Assembly: GCF_003086295.3 (NCBI RefSeq)
Contig: NC_092051.1
Span: 13,384,810-13,448,809 of the forward strand
DNA from: Arachis hypogaea
Lineage: Eukaryota; Streptophyta; Magnoliopsida; Fabales; Fabaceae
Direction of reading: 5' to 3'
DNA length: 64,000 bases
In this document: positions 23,931 through 34,298 of the stretch, piece after piece
How positions within the stretch are numbered: position 1 is the stretch's first letter
Layout: each line of letters begins with the position of its first letter
The notes under the pieces: generated by a model
Database searches by the model: none
Told to the model about the DNA's origin: nothing
Seen by the model: the letters and a program-made list of their open reading frames with translations, nothing else
Program-made: the position numbers and the translations under genes

Positions 23931-24290
23931 TACCTGTTTTGTGACAGATCGAGTACAGGGAGATCGAGGAGAGGCGCAGCACGGAGACGAGAGGCCAGAC
24001 GAGAGGTCAGGCGCGGCGAGGCTCGGTGCGGTGCGGTGCAGCGACGTTAGGCAAGGCAAAGCACCGGGAGGGACGGTGACGGATTAGATGGGAAAATAGC
24101 ACAGAAGACCTCCGAACAGAATAACGCAGAACAAACCAACGTAGAGATAAGGAGGCGACGGACGGCCGACCACCAAGCGTCCGCTGCAGACGACGCCACA
24201 GATGGATGAAGATGATGGACCGACGCAGGAGATGATAGCGAATGCGATCTCCACAGAGCAACTGAGGGCTAGCTAGGTTTTTTTATTCTA
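23931..24290 (-). other. GC-rich leader inside the Pack-MULE, possible chimeric first exon
   Basis: This is by far the most GC-rich block nearby (runs such as gcgcggcgaggctcggtgcg), in sharp contrast to its AT-rich flanks. On the minus strand it could be transcribed from the TIR, and it ends at a good donor (AAACAG|GTAACAT, about 23931). It contains an 84-codon ORF (24007-24261) of arginine-rich, low-complexity composition that I do not recognise. It may be an exon captured from a second locus, or MULE leader sequence. No protein function is claimed. Confidence 0.45.
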
Positions 24291-24846
24291 AGTGTGGGAG
24301 GGTTATTTTGGTATTTCAGAAAATAAGTGTGAAAGAGAATTAGAGATTTAAGAAAAAGTTAGAGAATCTTTAATTTAGGAACGGAATATTCTGTTAAATT
24401 TAACTGTTTGGTCACGGTAGGGACTTAATTGAAAAAAAAATAGTATAGGGACCCAATTAAAAGAAAAAAAAGTATAGGGACTTAATTGAAAATTTTGCGA
24501 AACTATAGGGACCAACAGAGTAATTAAATCTTTCTTTTATTTATAGATCTCAAAGGTGGACCTGTTTCTGAAGAATTTTGACCACTACCTTGATTCCTCA
24601 TTTTTCTCAGGCCATGATCTTATCTTAACCTTAAAGAATCTTCATATGGTACTCCCATGTTCTATCTTGCCTTACCCTTCAAATCCCACGTTCTTGCATG
24701 ATGTTTGTATTTAATCACATGGTATCGACCCTGACGTTCAACTTACTTTAACCAGCGATTCCTCGACCTAGAGTGTCCTTCATTTTCATTCGTAGTAGAA
24801 AGAGGATCTCTATACTAAGCTTGTAATAGAAGTGAAGATGACAAGC

Positions 24847-26738
24847 TGATGAAATTTAGCATTATGCCAAGCAGCAGAAGCAGAAGCAGAACAAAACAAA
24901 ATTGAAAGAAGAGTAAACTGAATAAATTTTAATGAATTCTCAAAGTGTAATCTATCCTTGGGGGGATATAAGACTAGAATACATATAATAGTAGATTAAT
25001 AGTAAATAATACAAGAGCAGAAGCATTAATAATTAACTTTTAGCAGCTTATTAACAAACTAACTTCTTATTCTTTAACACCCCCTTCAAACTTAGATGGA
25101 GTGGAGACATCACTCTAAGTTTGTTCCTGAATTTGTTGATAATGGTAGAGAAAGGGTTTTTGTGAGAACATCAACAACTTGATCCAAAGAAGGAATATGA
25201 ATTAAATGAAGTTCTTTGTTGTTTACCATATCTCGAATACAATGAAGATCTATCTCAAGATGTTTATATCTTCTATGCAAAACCGGATTAGCAGCTAGGA
25301 GACGTGTACTTTAGTTGTTGCAGAATATAGTTGAAGAAATTGATTGATGGATTCTGAGTTCACCTAGCAGCTATTTGATAGAAACAATCTCACTTTGAGC
25401 AGCAGCCATTGAACGATACTCAGCTTGAGTACTACTTCTACTGACTTTGGTTTATTTATTACTCTTCCATGATACAAGAATATCTTCAAGGTATATACAA
25501 TAGCCTGTAACAAACTTTCGATCATCAATGTCCCCTGCTCAATCTGTATCAGAAAAAGCCATGATTCAAAAATTAGTACTTTTATTAAACACATTTCATG
25601 AGCTAAGGATCCTTTAAGATATCATAATATCCTTTTTACAGCTTTTCAATACAGTAGCTTATGATGATACATAAATTGGGAGACCTTATTAATAGATATT
25701 TCTAAATCAGACCAAGTAATTGTTAAATATTGAAGGACCCCAATAATGGATCTGTAAAATTTTGGTTTGTCAAAAACTTTAAAATCATTGGAACTTGATT
25801 TTAAACCAGCAATAATTGATGTGGGCAAAGGATTACAATCAGTCATGTTTGCACGTTTTAAGAGTTCAGAGGCATATTTATGTTGATTCAAAAGCATAGA
25901 ATGATTAGAAAGGGTGTGAACTTCAAATCCAAGAAAATAATAAAAAGCACCAAGATCTTTGAGAGAAAAAATTGAATTTAACTGAGAAATAAGGGAAACA
26001 ATTTCAACACTACTACTACCAGTAACTACAATATCATTGACATAAACCAAGAGTAAAATAATAGATCCTGAATGATGTCTAACAAATAAGGAATGATATG
26101 ATTTCGTATGAGTAAAGCTAAGTTGATGTAAAGTGCTATTTAAAGTGTTAAACTAAGCTCGTGGAGCTTGTTTGAGGCTATAAATAGCCTTCTTAAGTTG
26201 GCAAACCTGAACAGAATCAACATTAGAATAACCAGGTGGTTGTATGTGTCATATAAATTTGTTCTTCAAGGTTACCATTAAGAAAGACATTGTCAAAGTC
26301 AAATTGGCGCATTGGCCAACCAAACGATAGCGCAATGCTTATAACAATCCTCACAGTACTTGGCTTGATTACAGGACTAAAGACATGTCCATAATCAACA
26401 CCTTCGACTTGGTGATATCCTTGAGCAACTAAAGGAGCTTTGTATCAAAGTATATTATCTTGTGGATCCTTTTTTATGGAAAACAACCATTTAGAGCCAA
26501 CAACAGTGGCATTAGATGGTGGAACAGCAAGATCCCAAGTTTGGCAGAACTTTATATTCATTATCCATAGCCTGCTTTTCGTGAGGGACATTGAAGAACT
26601 TGCTGGATAGTTTTGGGTAAATTATTAATAAGATCTAAAGATGGATAAATTGTATCACTACAGGCATATGGATGGTCAAAATTTGATTTTGATCTAGTAA
26701 TCATTTTGTGAGTATTAGTATGGAAGGTAGGAGGAGAA
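24847..26738 (-). mobile_element. Copia element 2 (decayed), 3' part with 3' LTR
   Basis: A probable 3' LTR (24847-25079, TG...CA ends) is preceded on the minus strand by a polypurine tract (TTTGAAGGGGG, ending at 25080). Upstream on the minus strand are remnants of RNase H (25364-25600), RT (25646-26050, with YVND in place of YVDD and LKDLGAFYYFLGFEVHTLS) and the integrase-RT linker (26561-26733, THKMITRSKSNFDHPY). Stops and frame changes are frequent. The element is cut at 26738 by the composite retroelement and resumes at 32153. Confidence 0.8.
25646..26050 (-). pseudogene. Copia 2 reverse transcriptase fragment
   Basis: A 134-codon open stretch shows the RT palm region: YVNDIVVTGSS (catalytic YVDD with the first Asp changed to Asn), SLKDLGAFYYFLGFEV and NQHKYASELLKRANM. 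It ends in a stop where the RNase H connection should continue. The upstream RT fingers (26050-26560) are present only as scattered fragments. Confidence 0.85.
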
Positions 26739-26947
26739 TGTTGGGCCAACCGTGGAGAGCTCTCGACCACCGGGGAGATTTCGGGGAGGAATCAAGTGAG
26801 ATAACATAAGATGAGAAGACACCACATCCAACTAAAAACCTTAAGGTAGTAAGTTAATGGGTCTCTCATCTTATAAACTCCTCACTCTTCCTTGCTTTCT
26901 TTGATGTGGGACTAACTTCAACACTCCTCATACTTGCAACACTAACA
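26739..26947 (-). repeat. Composite element, 3' small LTR (209 bp)
   Basis: TG...CA ends, preceded on the minus strand by a purine tract at 26948-26960. Left target duplication GAGAA is at 26734-26738. Confidence 0.93.
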
Positions 26948-27137
26948 ATCTCCCCCTCAAGTGTGAGCCTCCACATCAAGCATCAACTCCCCCTTTTTCT
27001 AGCTCCTCCACCACGGGTATTCGTCCATCACACCGCCGCAAAACACTGCGGGACACGCTGCCCGAACCACCTTTGCCGGAAAGACTTTCGATGCTTCACC
27101 TTGAATACCCCTTAAAACCAGACTGATTAAACCATCG

Positions 27138-27151
27138 GCTCTGATACCAAT
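27138..27151 (-). other. Primer-binding site 2 (Met type)
   Basis: The minus strand reads ATTGGTATCAGAGC, a perfect initiator-Met site, directly after the internal 687-bp LTR. It is followed by a short non-coding leader, not by gag. Confidence 0.9.
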
Positions 27152-27838
27152 TGATAGGAATAAAATATACAATTCCCTACTTGCAAGAATCAGAGGAGCA
27201 ACAATATCCACTCACAACAAGTATTAACACCAGCACAATAATACCCAATAGCAGCGAAAAAATCACATAAACCAGAAATTAAAAACAAGCTAATACACCA
27301 AGATTTTTAACGTGGAAAACCTCATCAATGAGAGAAGTAAAAACCACAAGTCACCAAGATCAGGATATAGCTTCACTATGATGAAAAATAGGGTACAAGA
27401 GAGTCACAAATTACTGCACAAATCATGGATACAACAAGCCAAACAATCCAAGCTTCAAAGCTTTCAAAACAAGAACAAGAAGATGAAAATACTACAAAAA
27501 CAGAGCTACTGTGCGTGGCCAATATCTCTAGCTACAGATGTCAAATTGAAGATCGGAACGGTGAAATCAAAGAACCAGATGTTTAGAATGCACTGTCCAA
27601 ATTTGAGCTCGATCCAATGGTTAACGAATCTGCAGTGACCAATTTACAGAGACAGCTTTGTGTATGTGCGAAAATAACTTTCTCTCTTCTCTTCTCTCTA
27701 GTGTTTGGTGTTCTCTTGCAAAATGACCTCTCTCTCATCCAACCCTAACTCACCTCAGCCACTTCAACTATTCATGGGCTTGGATACTAGCATTTGGGCT
27801 TTTTCTCCACATAGGAAGGGAGCCCAAAAAACCCAACA
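27152..27838 (-). repeat. Unpaired 687-bp LTR inside the composite element
   Basis: On the minus strand it starts TGTTGGGTTTTTTGGGCTCC and ends TTTTATTCCTATCA. A purine tract (GTGAGGAGAAAATT) stands directly before it and a primer site (ATTGGTATCAGAGC) directly after it, so both edges look like genuine LTR edges. No second copy occurs in the window. Its sequence is unrelated to the 209-bp LTR apart from the first seven bases. Confidence 0.82.
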
Positions 27839-27854
27839 AATTTTCTCCTCACGA

Positions 27855-30800
27855 CTATGTGGAGGTAACCGCCAATCCGGCGATTAAGCAACAAACTTCA
27901 AACTTCCATCTTAGTAATGCCTTGGTCATCATATCAGAACCATTCTCATCAGTATGAACCTTTTCAAGTTCTAACAACTCAGCATCCAAAACATCACGTA
28001 TCCAATGATACCTCACATCAATATGTTTGGATCGAGAATGAAAAGTAGAATTTTTACCAAGATGTATAGCACTTTGACTATCACGAAACAACACATACCT
28101 CTCTTGAGTAGACCCGAGTTCCTTCAAGAATTTCTTCATCCAAAGCATCTCTTTGCACGCTTCGGTAATGACAATAAACTCGGCCTCAGTAGTAGACAAA
28201 GCAACACATTTTTGTAATCTTGATTGCCAAGACACAGCTCCACCCGCAAAGTTGATCAAGAAGCCTGAAATGGACCTTCTAGAGTCAATATCTCCTGCCA
28301 TGTCTGAGTCAGTGTAACCAACTAGAATAGGCTTAACACTTCCATAACACAACTTCATGTTAGAAGTACCACGAAGATATCTCATTATCCATTTTACAGC
28401 ATTCCAATGCTCTCTTCCTGGGTTTGAAACAAAACGGCTAACACAACCAACAACATGAGCTATATCCGGTCTTGTGCACATCATAGCATACATTAAACTA
28501 CCCACGGCTGATGCATATGGAACTTTTTCCATGTCTTTCTTCTCTTCTTCACTTGATGAACTTTACTTCCAACTCAATTTGAAGTGTGTAGCAAGAGGAG
28601 TACTAACGGCCTTGCTTTCTCCATTTGGAACCTGTGCAACATTGTCTCTATGTATTTCTCCTGTGACAACCAATGTTTCTTCTCCTTTCTATCACGCTCG
28701 ATTCTTATACCAAGAATCTCCTTTGCTGGCCCAAGGTCCTTCATTGCAAATGACATTGCAAGTTGCTTCTTCAACATATCAATCCTAGAAGCATTCTGAC
28801 CAACAATAAGCATGTCATCAACATATATCAAAAGGATAATAAAATCATTACTAGCAAACTGTTTAACAAATACACAATGATCAGAAGTAGTCTTCTTGTA
28901 GCCTTGTTCTGCCATAACAGACTCAAACTTCTTGTACCATTGTCTTAGAGCTTGCTTCAAACCATACAAGCTCTTCTTCAGTTTGCAAACATGATCCTCT
29001 TTGCCTTTTACCATGAAACCTTCAGGTTGTTCCATGTAAATTTCATCCTTAAGATCACCATGAAGGAAAGCAGTTTTCACATCCATCTGCTCTATCTCTA
29101 AATCAAGACTTGCAGCCAAACTCAAAACAGTCCTAATAGAAGATCTTCTCACAACCGGTGAAAAAATTTCATTATAGTCAACTCCCTTTTTCTGCCTGTA
29201 GCCCTTGACCACCAATCTAGCCTTGTACCTTGGACACTGAGAATTTTCTTCATGCTTCAACCTATAAATTCACCTGTTCTGTAAAGCTTTATTCCCTTTT
29301 GGCAACTTCACAAGCTCAAATGTTTGATTATCATACAAGGATTTCATTTCATCTTGTATTGCATCAAACCATTTCTTATTGTCGTCACCTTCCATAGCTT
29401 CCGCATAACATTCAGGTTCTCCTCTATCAGTCAAGGTCACATATCCATCAGTAAATGTTACATACTCATTAGAAGGATACCTCGTTGAAGGTCGCCGTTC
29501 TCTAGTAGACCTCCTAGGATGGAAACCTGGTGGATCTTCAGGTAGCTCAGGTTGATTATCAGCATCATCATCAACTGGAGCATCAATTGGATCTCCAATC
29601 TCCTGGTCATCAGGAACCAAAGGCTCATTTTGCTGCATATGCTCGTGATCTTGATTCTCTGTTTGTTCTGACGAAGGAGGCGGCTGAACTGGATCTACAT
29701 CAGTCAAGTCACTGCTCTCTTGTGATTGACTCTTCTCTACCTTATCAATATCTTCAATGGTCTGGTCTTCAACAAACTCTACATCACGGCTTCTTACAAG
29801 CTTCTTCTCAACTGGATCATAAAGCCTGTAACCAAACTCATCTTGACCATATACAATAAAAATGCACTGCCTTGTCTTCACATCCAACTTGGACCTCTCA
29901 TTCTTTGGAACATGAACAAATGCTTTGCATCCAAAGACTCTCAAGTGACCATACAAGACATCTTTTCCCAACCAAACATGATTCGGAACATCATTGTTCA
30001 AAGCAATTGTAGGACTCACATTAATCACATGAGCCGCTGTAAGTAGCGCTTCACCCCAAAAGACTTTAGGTAGCTTAGCTTCAGTAAGCATACACCTAAC
30101 TCTTTCAATCAACGTTCTATTCATCCTTTCTACCAAACCATTCAACTGAGGTATTTTAGGAGGTGTCTTTTCATGCCTAATGCCTTGCTGCTTGCAATAC
30201 ACATCAAATGGTCCACAATACTCACCACCATTATCAGTGCGAATACATTTAAGCTTTTTACCTGTTTGCCTCTCAACCAAAGCTTGAAATTGTTTAAACT
30301 TTTCCAGAGCTTGGTTCTTTGTTTTTAAAGCATAAGTCCAAAGCTTTCTTGAATGATCATCAATAAAAGTAATAAAGTAAATAGCTCTACTAAAAGACCG
30401 TACCTTCAAAGGACCACAAATATCGGAGTGCACCAATTCCAAGAAATCTGATTTTCTTGAAGGTTGATGCTTCTTGAAGGATAATCTTCTTTGTTTGCCA
30501 GCCATGCAATGAGAACATTTCTCCAACTCTGCATTTTTCAAACCTGAAAGAGCATCCTTTCGAGCCAAACAGCTAAGTCCTTTTTCACTGATATGACCAA
30601 GTCGTCTGTGCCACAAGCTACAAACTTCTTTACTTTCAATCGCATTCACACTACCTTTTGCAATCATGGCATGCATCACATACAAACTTGAAGTACCTTT
30701 TTCTCGAGCCACCACTAAGTTGCCTTTAGTAAGCTTCCATTGTCCAAAGCCGAAAGTGTTTACAAATCCTTCATTATCAAGCCTTTTAACTGAAACCAAA

Positions 30801-31864
30801 TTCAAGCGAACATCTGGAGCGTGTCTAACATCTTTAAGTAGTAGCTTCATTCCCATATTGGTCTCAAGACAAACATCTCCTACACCAATAACTTTGGCCA
30901 AACCATCATTACCCATCTTAAGTACTCCAAAATTACCTAGAGTATAAGAAGTGAAGAACTCCTTTTTCGGTGTAACATGTATTGAGGCGCCACTATTAAT
31001 TACCCAGCTGAACTCATCATCAGAAACAAGATTGACCTTGTACTCATAATCAGCAATATCAAGAGTAAGAAGATCATCTGAAATAGAAGATACACGATCA
31101 TTACCAATATCATCCTTCTTTTCTTGTTTACCTTTGTTTTTCTTTTTCCAAAGATAGCAATATTTTTTAACGTGACCCAATTTGTGACAGTAGTGACACT
31201 CAACATTCTTATATCTTCCCTTGGATTTGCTCCTACTTTTACCTCTATCCTTTTGAACTCTATTCTGATTTCTCCCCCTGGTTTCAGTGACTAACATTTC
31301 AGAGTGTGACGAACAATTATGCGTCTTCCTTCTCATCTCTTCATTTAAAATACCACCTTTAACAAGTTTCATGCTCACTTTACCATTCGGAGCAGAATTA
31401 GTAAGAGAGATGCGAAATGTCTCCTAAGAATCTGGTAGAGTATTTAGCAACCACAATCCTTGAACCTCATCTTCAAACTTGATTCCCATGCTTGACAACT
31501 GATCCAAAACTCCTTGAAATTCATTCAAGTGATCTAATACTTGTGACCCCTCCTTGTATCTCAAATTCAACAACATATTCAACAAGTACAATTTATTATT
31601 ACCAGACTTGGAAGCATACAAGGATTCAATTTGATTCCACAAAGCCCTAGCATGAGTCTCATTAGCAATGTGATTATAAACATTATCATCCACCCATTGC
31701 CTAATAAAACCACAAACTTGTTGGTGTTTAAACTCCCATTCTTCATCTGTTTTAGATTCTGGTTTTTGTATAGAAAATACGGGTAAATGTAGATTTTTGA
31801 CAAACAACAAATCTTTCATTTTTCCCTTCCATAGATGGTAATTAGTGCCATTCAAACTTATCAT
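27855..31864 (-). pseudogene. Tnt1/Tork-type gag-pol with nonsense mutations and a frameshift
   Basis: The ORF starts at 31864 ([19 protein letters not shown]). It carries gag, a complete CCHC knuckle (CHYCHKLGHVKKYC), protease, GAG-pre-integrase (LWHRRLGHISEKGL), integrase (DDE around VHSDICGP, IRTDNGGEY, LNGLVERMNR), RT (YVDDMLIVG) and RNase H (ALSTTEAEF). The frame is continuous from 31864 to about 28618 apart from TAG at 31424-31426 and TGA at 29270-29272, both where the family has Trp. A 1-base loss near 28618 shifts into RNase H (28532-27855), preceded by a further stop. The protease reads INSGAS where the family has DSGAS, so the catalytic Asp is Asn (30995-30997). It is followed directly by the purine tract of the 687-bp LTR, with which it probably belongs. 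Confidence 0.92.
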
Positions 31865-31924
31865 TCTAGTAGAATTATTTGCCTCAATCTTTCAAGCAAG
31901 TTATAACCAAATACCCAAAACTGA

Positions 31925-31938
31925 GCTCTGATGCCAAT
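31925..31938 (-). other. Primer-binding site 1 (Met type)
   Basis: The minus strand reads ATTGGCATCAGAGC directly after the 5' small LTR; it differs at one base from the usual TGGTATCAGAGC core. Gag-pol leader follows. Confidence 0.88.
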
Positions 31939-32147
31939 TGTTGGGCCAACCGTGGAGAGCTCTCGACCACCGGAAAAATTTCGGAGAGGGGTCAAGTGAG
32001 ATAACATAAGATGAGAAGACACCACATCCAACTCAAAACCTTAAGGTAGTAAGTTAATGGGTCTCTCATCTTATAAACTCCTCACTCTTCCTTGCTTTCT
32101 TTGATGTGGGACTAATTTTAACACTCCTCACACTTGCAACACCAACA
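31939..32147 (-). repeat. Composite element, 5' small LTR (209 bp)
   Basis: Same length as the copy at 26739-26947. The right target duplication GAGAA is at 32148-32152. The primer site follows on the minus strand. Confidence 0.93.
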
Positions 32148-32152
32148 GAGAA

Positions 32153-32760
32153 AGACAAAGTTCAATTCCAAAAATTGGAATGGAATTATCAGAAACATGG
32201 TCTTGTGAGATATGTGTAGTGAAAGTTGAAGCTGTATTAGTGGTGAAATTATTAGCAATGGATGCTGAGGCAGAAAAAGTACCAAAAGTGATAATAGTAT
32301 GGGATAAATCAGTAGTATTATCAAGAGTAAAATTTGAATTACGTATATCATGAATAAGAGAATTCTGCTAAAAAATAAATGAAGATAAGGAAGAGGAAAT
32401 AGAAGTACCCGAGTCAGTTACATTATCCAATCTGGTGGTGAACATTCTAACATAAGGAAAGACTAATTCATCAAATAGTATATGCCTTGACATATGTATA
32501 CTCTACCTTCTTTGTTCATACATTTGTAACCTCTGTATTGTGAGTTATAATCTAGAAAAAGACATAATTTTAATTTATAATCAAACTTGATTTTATTAAA
32601 GGGTGTTAAACATGGAAAATAAGTACAATAAAATTTTTTTAACATAGTATAATTGGAGTCTTTCCATACAAGGTCTTAAAAAGTGAGATATTATGTAGAA
32701 CAGTAGTAGAAATTCTATTAATAATGAAAATTGCTGAATTAAACACACTTTTTCAAAATT
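32153..32760 (-). pseudogene. Copia element 2, remaining integrase C-terminal part
   Basis: Minus-strand codons at 32463-32645 include TPFNKIKFDYKLKLCLFLDY, then GYKCMNKEGRVYICQG, the conserved post-integrase segment of copia pol. The linker at 32153-32460 joins, across the composite insertion, to the linker at 26561-26733. Everything upstream on the minus strand (integrase core, protease, gag, 5' LTR) is missing. The right copy of the direct repeat begins immediately beyond, at 32768. Confidence 0.8.
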
Positions 32761-32767
32761 TCAAGGG

Positions 32768-33339
32768 AGTAAAGGAAGATGAACAAATGAATAAGTAAAG
32801 AAAAGCTTTAAATAAATGAAAAGTGTAAAACTGAGTTTTAAGGAAATAGAATAATGACACAAAACATAAAGAAATTAAAGAAAATGGATTAAACATAAAA
32901 CAAAAGAAAATAAATTAGAAGTTGACTTCTAACACTCACATGCACTTGCACTTCATGTTCTTCTATTGCATCACTGAGACTGAGAATTTTTATGAATTTG
33001 TGTGATGATCTAGTGTTGTTGATTGAAGTCCCATTTTCTCTTCTGAATTTCTTTTATTTATAGACCTCAAAAGTGAACCTGCTTTTGAAGAATTTTGACC
33101 ACTACCTTATTTCTTCCTTTTTTTTTTCTCATGCCATAATTTTACCTTGACCCTAAAGAATTTTTATATAGTATCCCCACGTTCTAGCTTGTCTTACCCT
33201 TCAAATCTCATATTCTTGCAGGGTGTTTATATTAAATCCCGTGATATCGACCCTGACGCTCGACTTACTTTAAACTAGCAATTCTTTGACTTCAATTATC
33301 TTTGATTTTTGTTCATAGTTGAAAGAGGATTTCTATAAT
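32768..33339. repeat. Direct repeat, right copy (uninterrupted)
   Basis: This matches the two halves of the left copy (21525-21812 and 24531-24815). At the position of the Pack-MULE it reads ctgaatttcttttatttatag, with the 9-bp target once, so it is the natural empty site. The two copies bracket the decayed copia element 2 and the composite element within it. Confidence 0.88.
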
Positions 33340-34255
33340 CGAGTGACAATAATTTTAATTGTATTTTAACTTTCTATGAATTGAATTTTTATAAGTCAAA
33401 ATTTATACCAACATTAATTGAATTCAATTTGCTTATCTTTTATGTTATATATTTTTCTAAAGAAAACTATAAATTAATTAAGTTCTAAGACGAAGTAAAA
33501 TAAGATAGAACGTGAAAAATATAAGATATGTGGTGGTTGAATCACCATAACCAATAGTGAGAAGAAAGAGATGAAAACACACCAAATAGAGATGGCAATA
33601 GAAGGGGTTGACAGTGGCAGACCTAGAGACGTCGACAAAGTCATGGGCTGCGGCGGCGATGGTTTAGTGACTATAGAGATTCGAGTACCTTTTCTAAAGC
33701 TTAGCGTTCTAATATACAGATTATAATGACTAAACAAATATACATTACTCAATAATTAATTAGTTATCTATTATGCATGAAACAATAAAATAAGGGTAAT
33801 ATATTAAATCATTTTTAAAAATTTTTGGTCGAAAAGTTTAATCTTTAACAAATTTTTATTACTAAATTTTTATTTTGTTAGACAAATTAATTCTTATATT
33901 AAATTTTACTAAAAAATTAGATAAATTAATCTTAGTTGTTATTTAATAAAAATTAAGCATCTTTATAGATCAATAATAATCTAATATAAGGATAAATTTT
34001 TTAACGAAATAAAAGTTTAAAAAATAACTTGATAATTAAAATTTATTAAAAATTAAAATATTTCACAAAAAATTCTTTAAATATCAATATGGGTATTGCT
34101 CATATATAATTGGCACTAATTTATATATCTAAGTGTGTGTTTGAATTGATATTTGTAAACTGAAGTTTGAATGAATTTAATTTTGTAAAATTAATTTTGA
34201 GTAGAAGTAAATTTGGACCAATATAATTTATGTAAATAATTATTAAAAAATATGA

Positions 34256-34256
<1 letters not shown>

Positions 34257-34298
<42 letters not shown>
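34257..34298. repeat. (ATT)n microsatellite
   Basis: About 14 ATT units without interruption. Confidence 0.95.

Larger units (their letters stand above)
21813..24530. mobile_element. Pack-MULE with 9-bp TSD, carries host gene fragment
   Basis: Inverted repeats of about 140 bp begin GGTTTAATTACTCTGTTAGT on the left and, on the complement of the right, GATTTAATTACTCTGTTGGT. Both continue through ccctatagtttcgc and several agtccctata blocks. A perfect 9-bp duplication TTTCTTTTA flanks it (21804-21812 and 24531-24539), the Mutator size. The other copy of the surrounding repeat (near 33048-33056) has this 9-mer once with no insertion. The interior has no transposase. It holds exons of an aluminium-induced/TSJT1-like gene and a GC-rich leader. 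Confidence 0.93.
21525..24815. repeat. Direct repeat, left copy (split by Pack-MULE)
   Basis: Bases 21525-21812 plus 24531-24815 together match 32768-33339 in the same orientation over about 565-570 bp. Shared words include taaaggaagatgaa, acaaaacataaagaa, gaagttgacttctaa, gaagaattttgaccactacc and atcgaccctgacg. Identity by eye is about 85%. It lacks clear TG...CA ends, so I do not call it an LTR. The Pack-MULE at 21813-24530 interrupts this copy only. Confidence 0.88.
26739..32147 (-). mobile_element. Composite retroelement: small-LTR ends around a Tnt1/Tork-type element with a different LTR
   Basis: Two 209-bp LTRs (26739-26947 and 31939-32147, TGTTGGGCC...CAACA or TAACA) are flanked by a perfect 5-bp duplication GAGAA (26734-26738 and 32148-32152). 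A polypurine tract (TTGAGGGGGAGAT, minus) abuts the left one. Reading the minus strand: 209-bp LTR, Met-type primer site, gag-pol, a second purine tract, one copy of an unrelated 687-bp LTR (27152-27838), a second Met-type primer site, about 190 bp of non-coding leader, the first-named purine tract, 209-bp LTR. Two complete priming units thus sit in one insertion. LTR differences count about 11 in 209 by eye, 10 of them transitions. Confidence 0.9.

Noticed and set aside
26948..27151. Short minus-strand frame between the internal LTR and 3' small LTR as a protein gene
   Set aside because: It has no recognisable domain and sits exactly where a short non-coding leader of a small LTR element is expected.
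21525..33339. Direct repeats as LTRs of one large element
   Set aside because: No TG...CA ends, and no primer site or purine tract next to them; copia element 2 has its own LTR inside.
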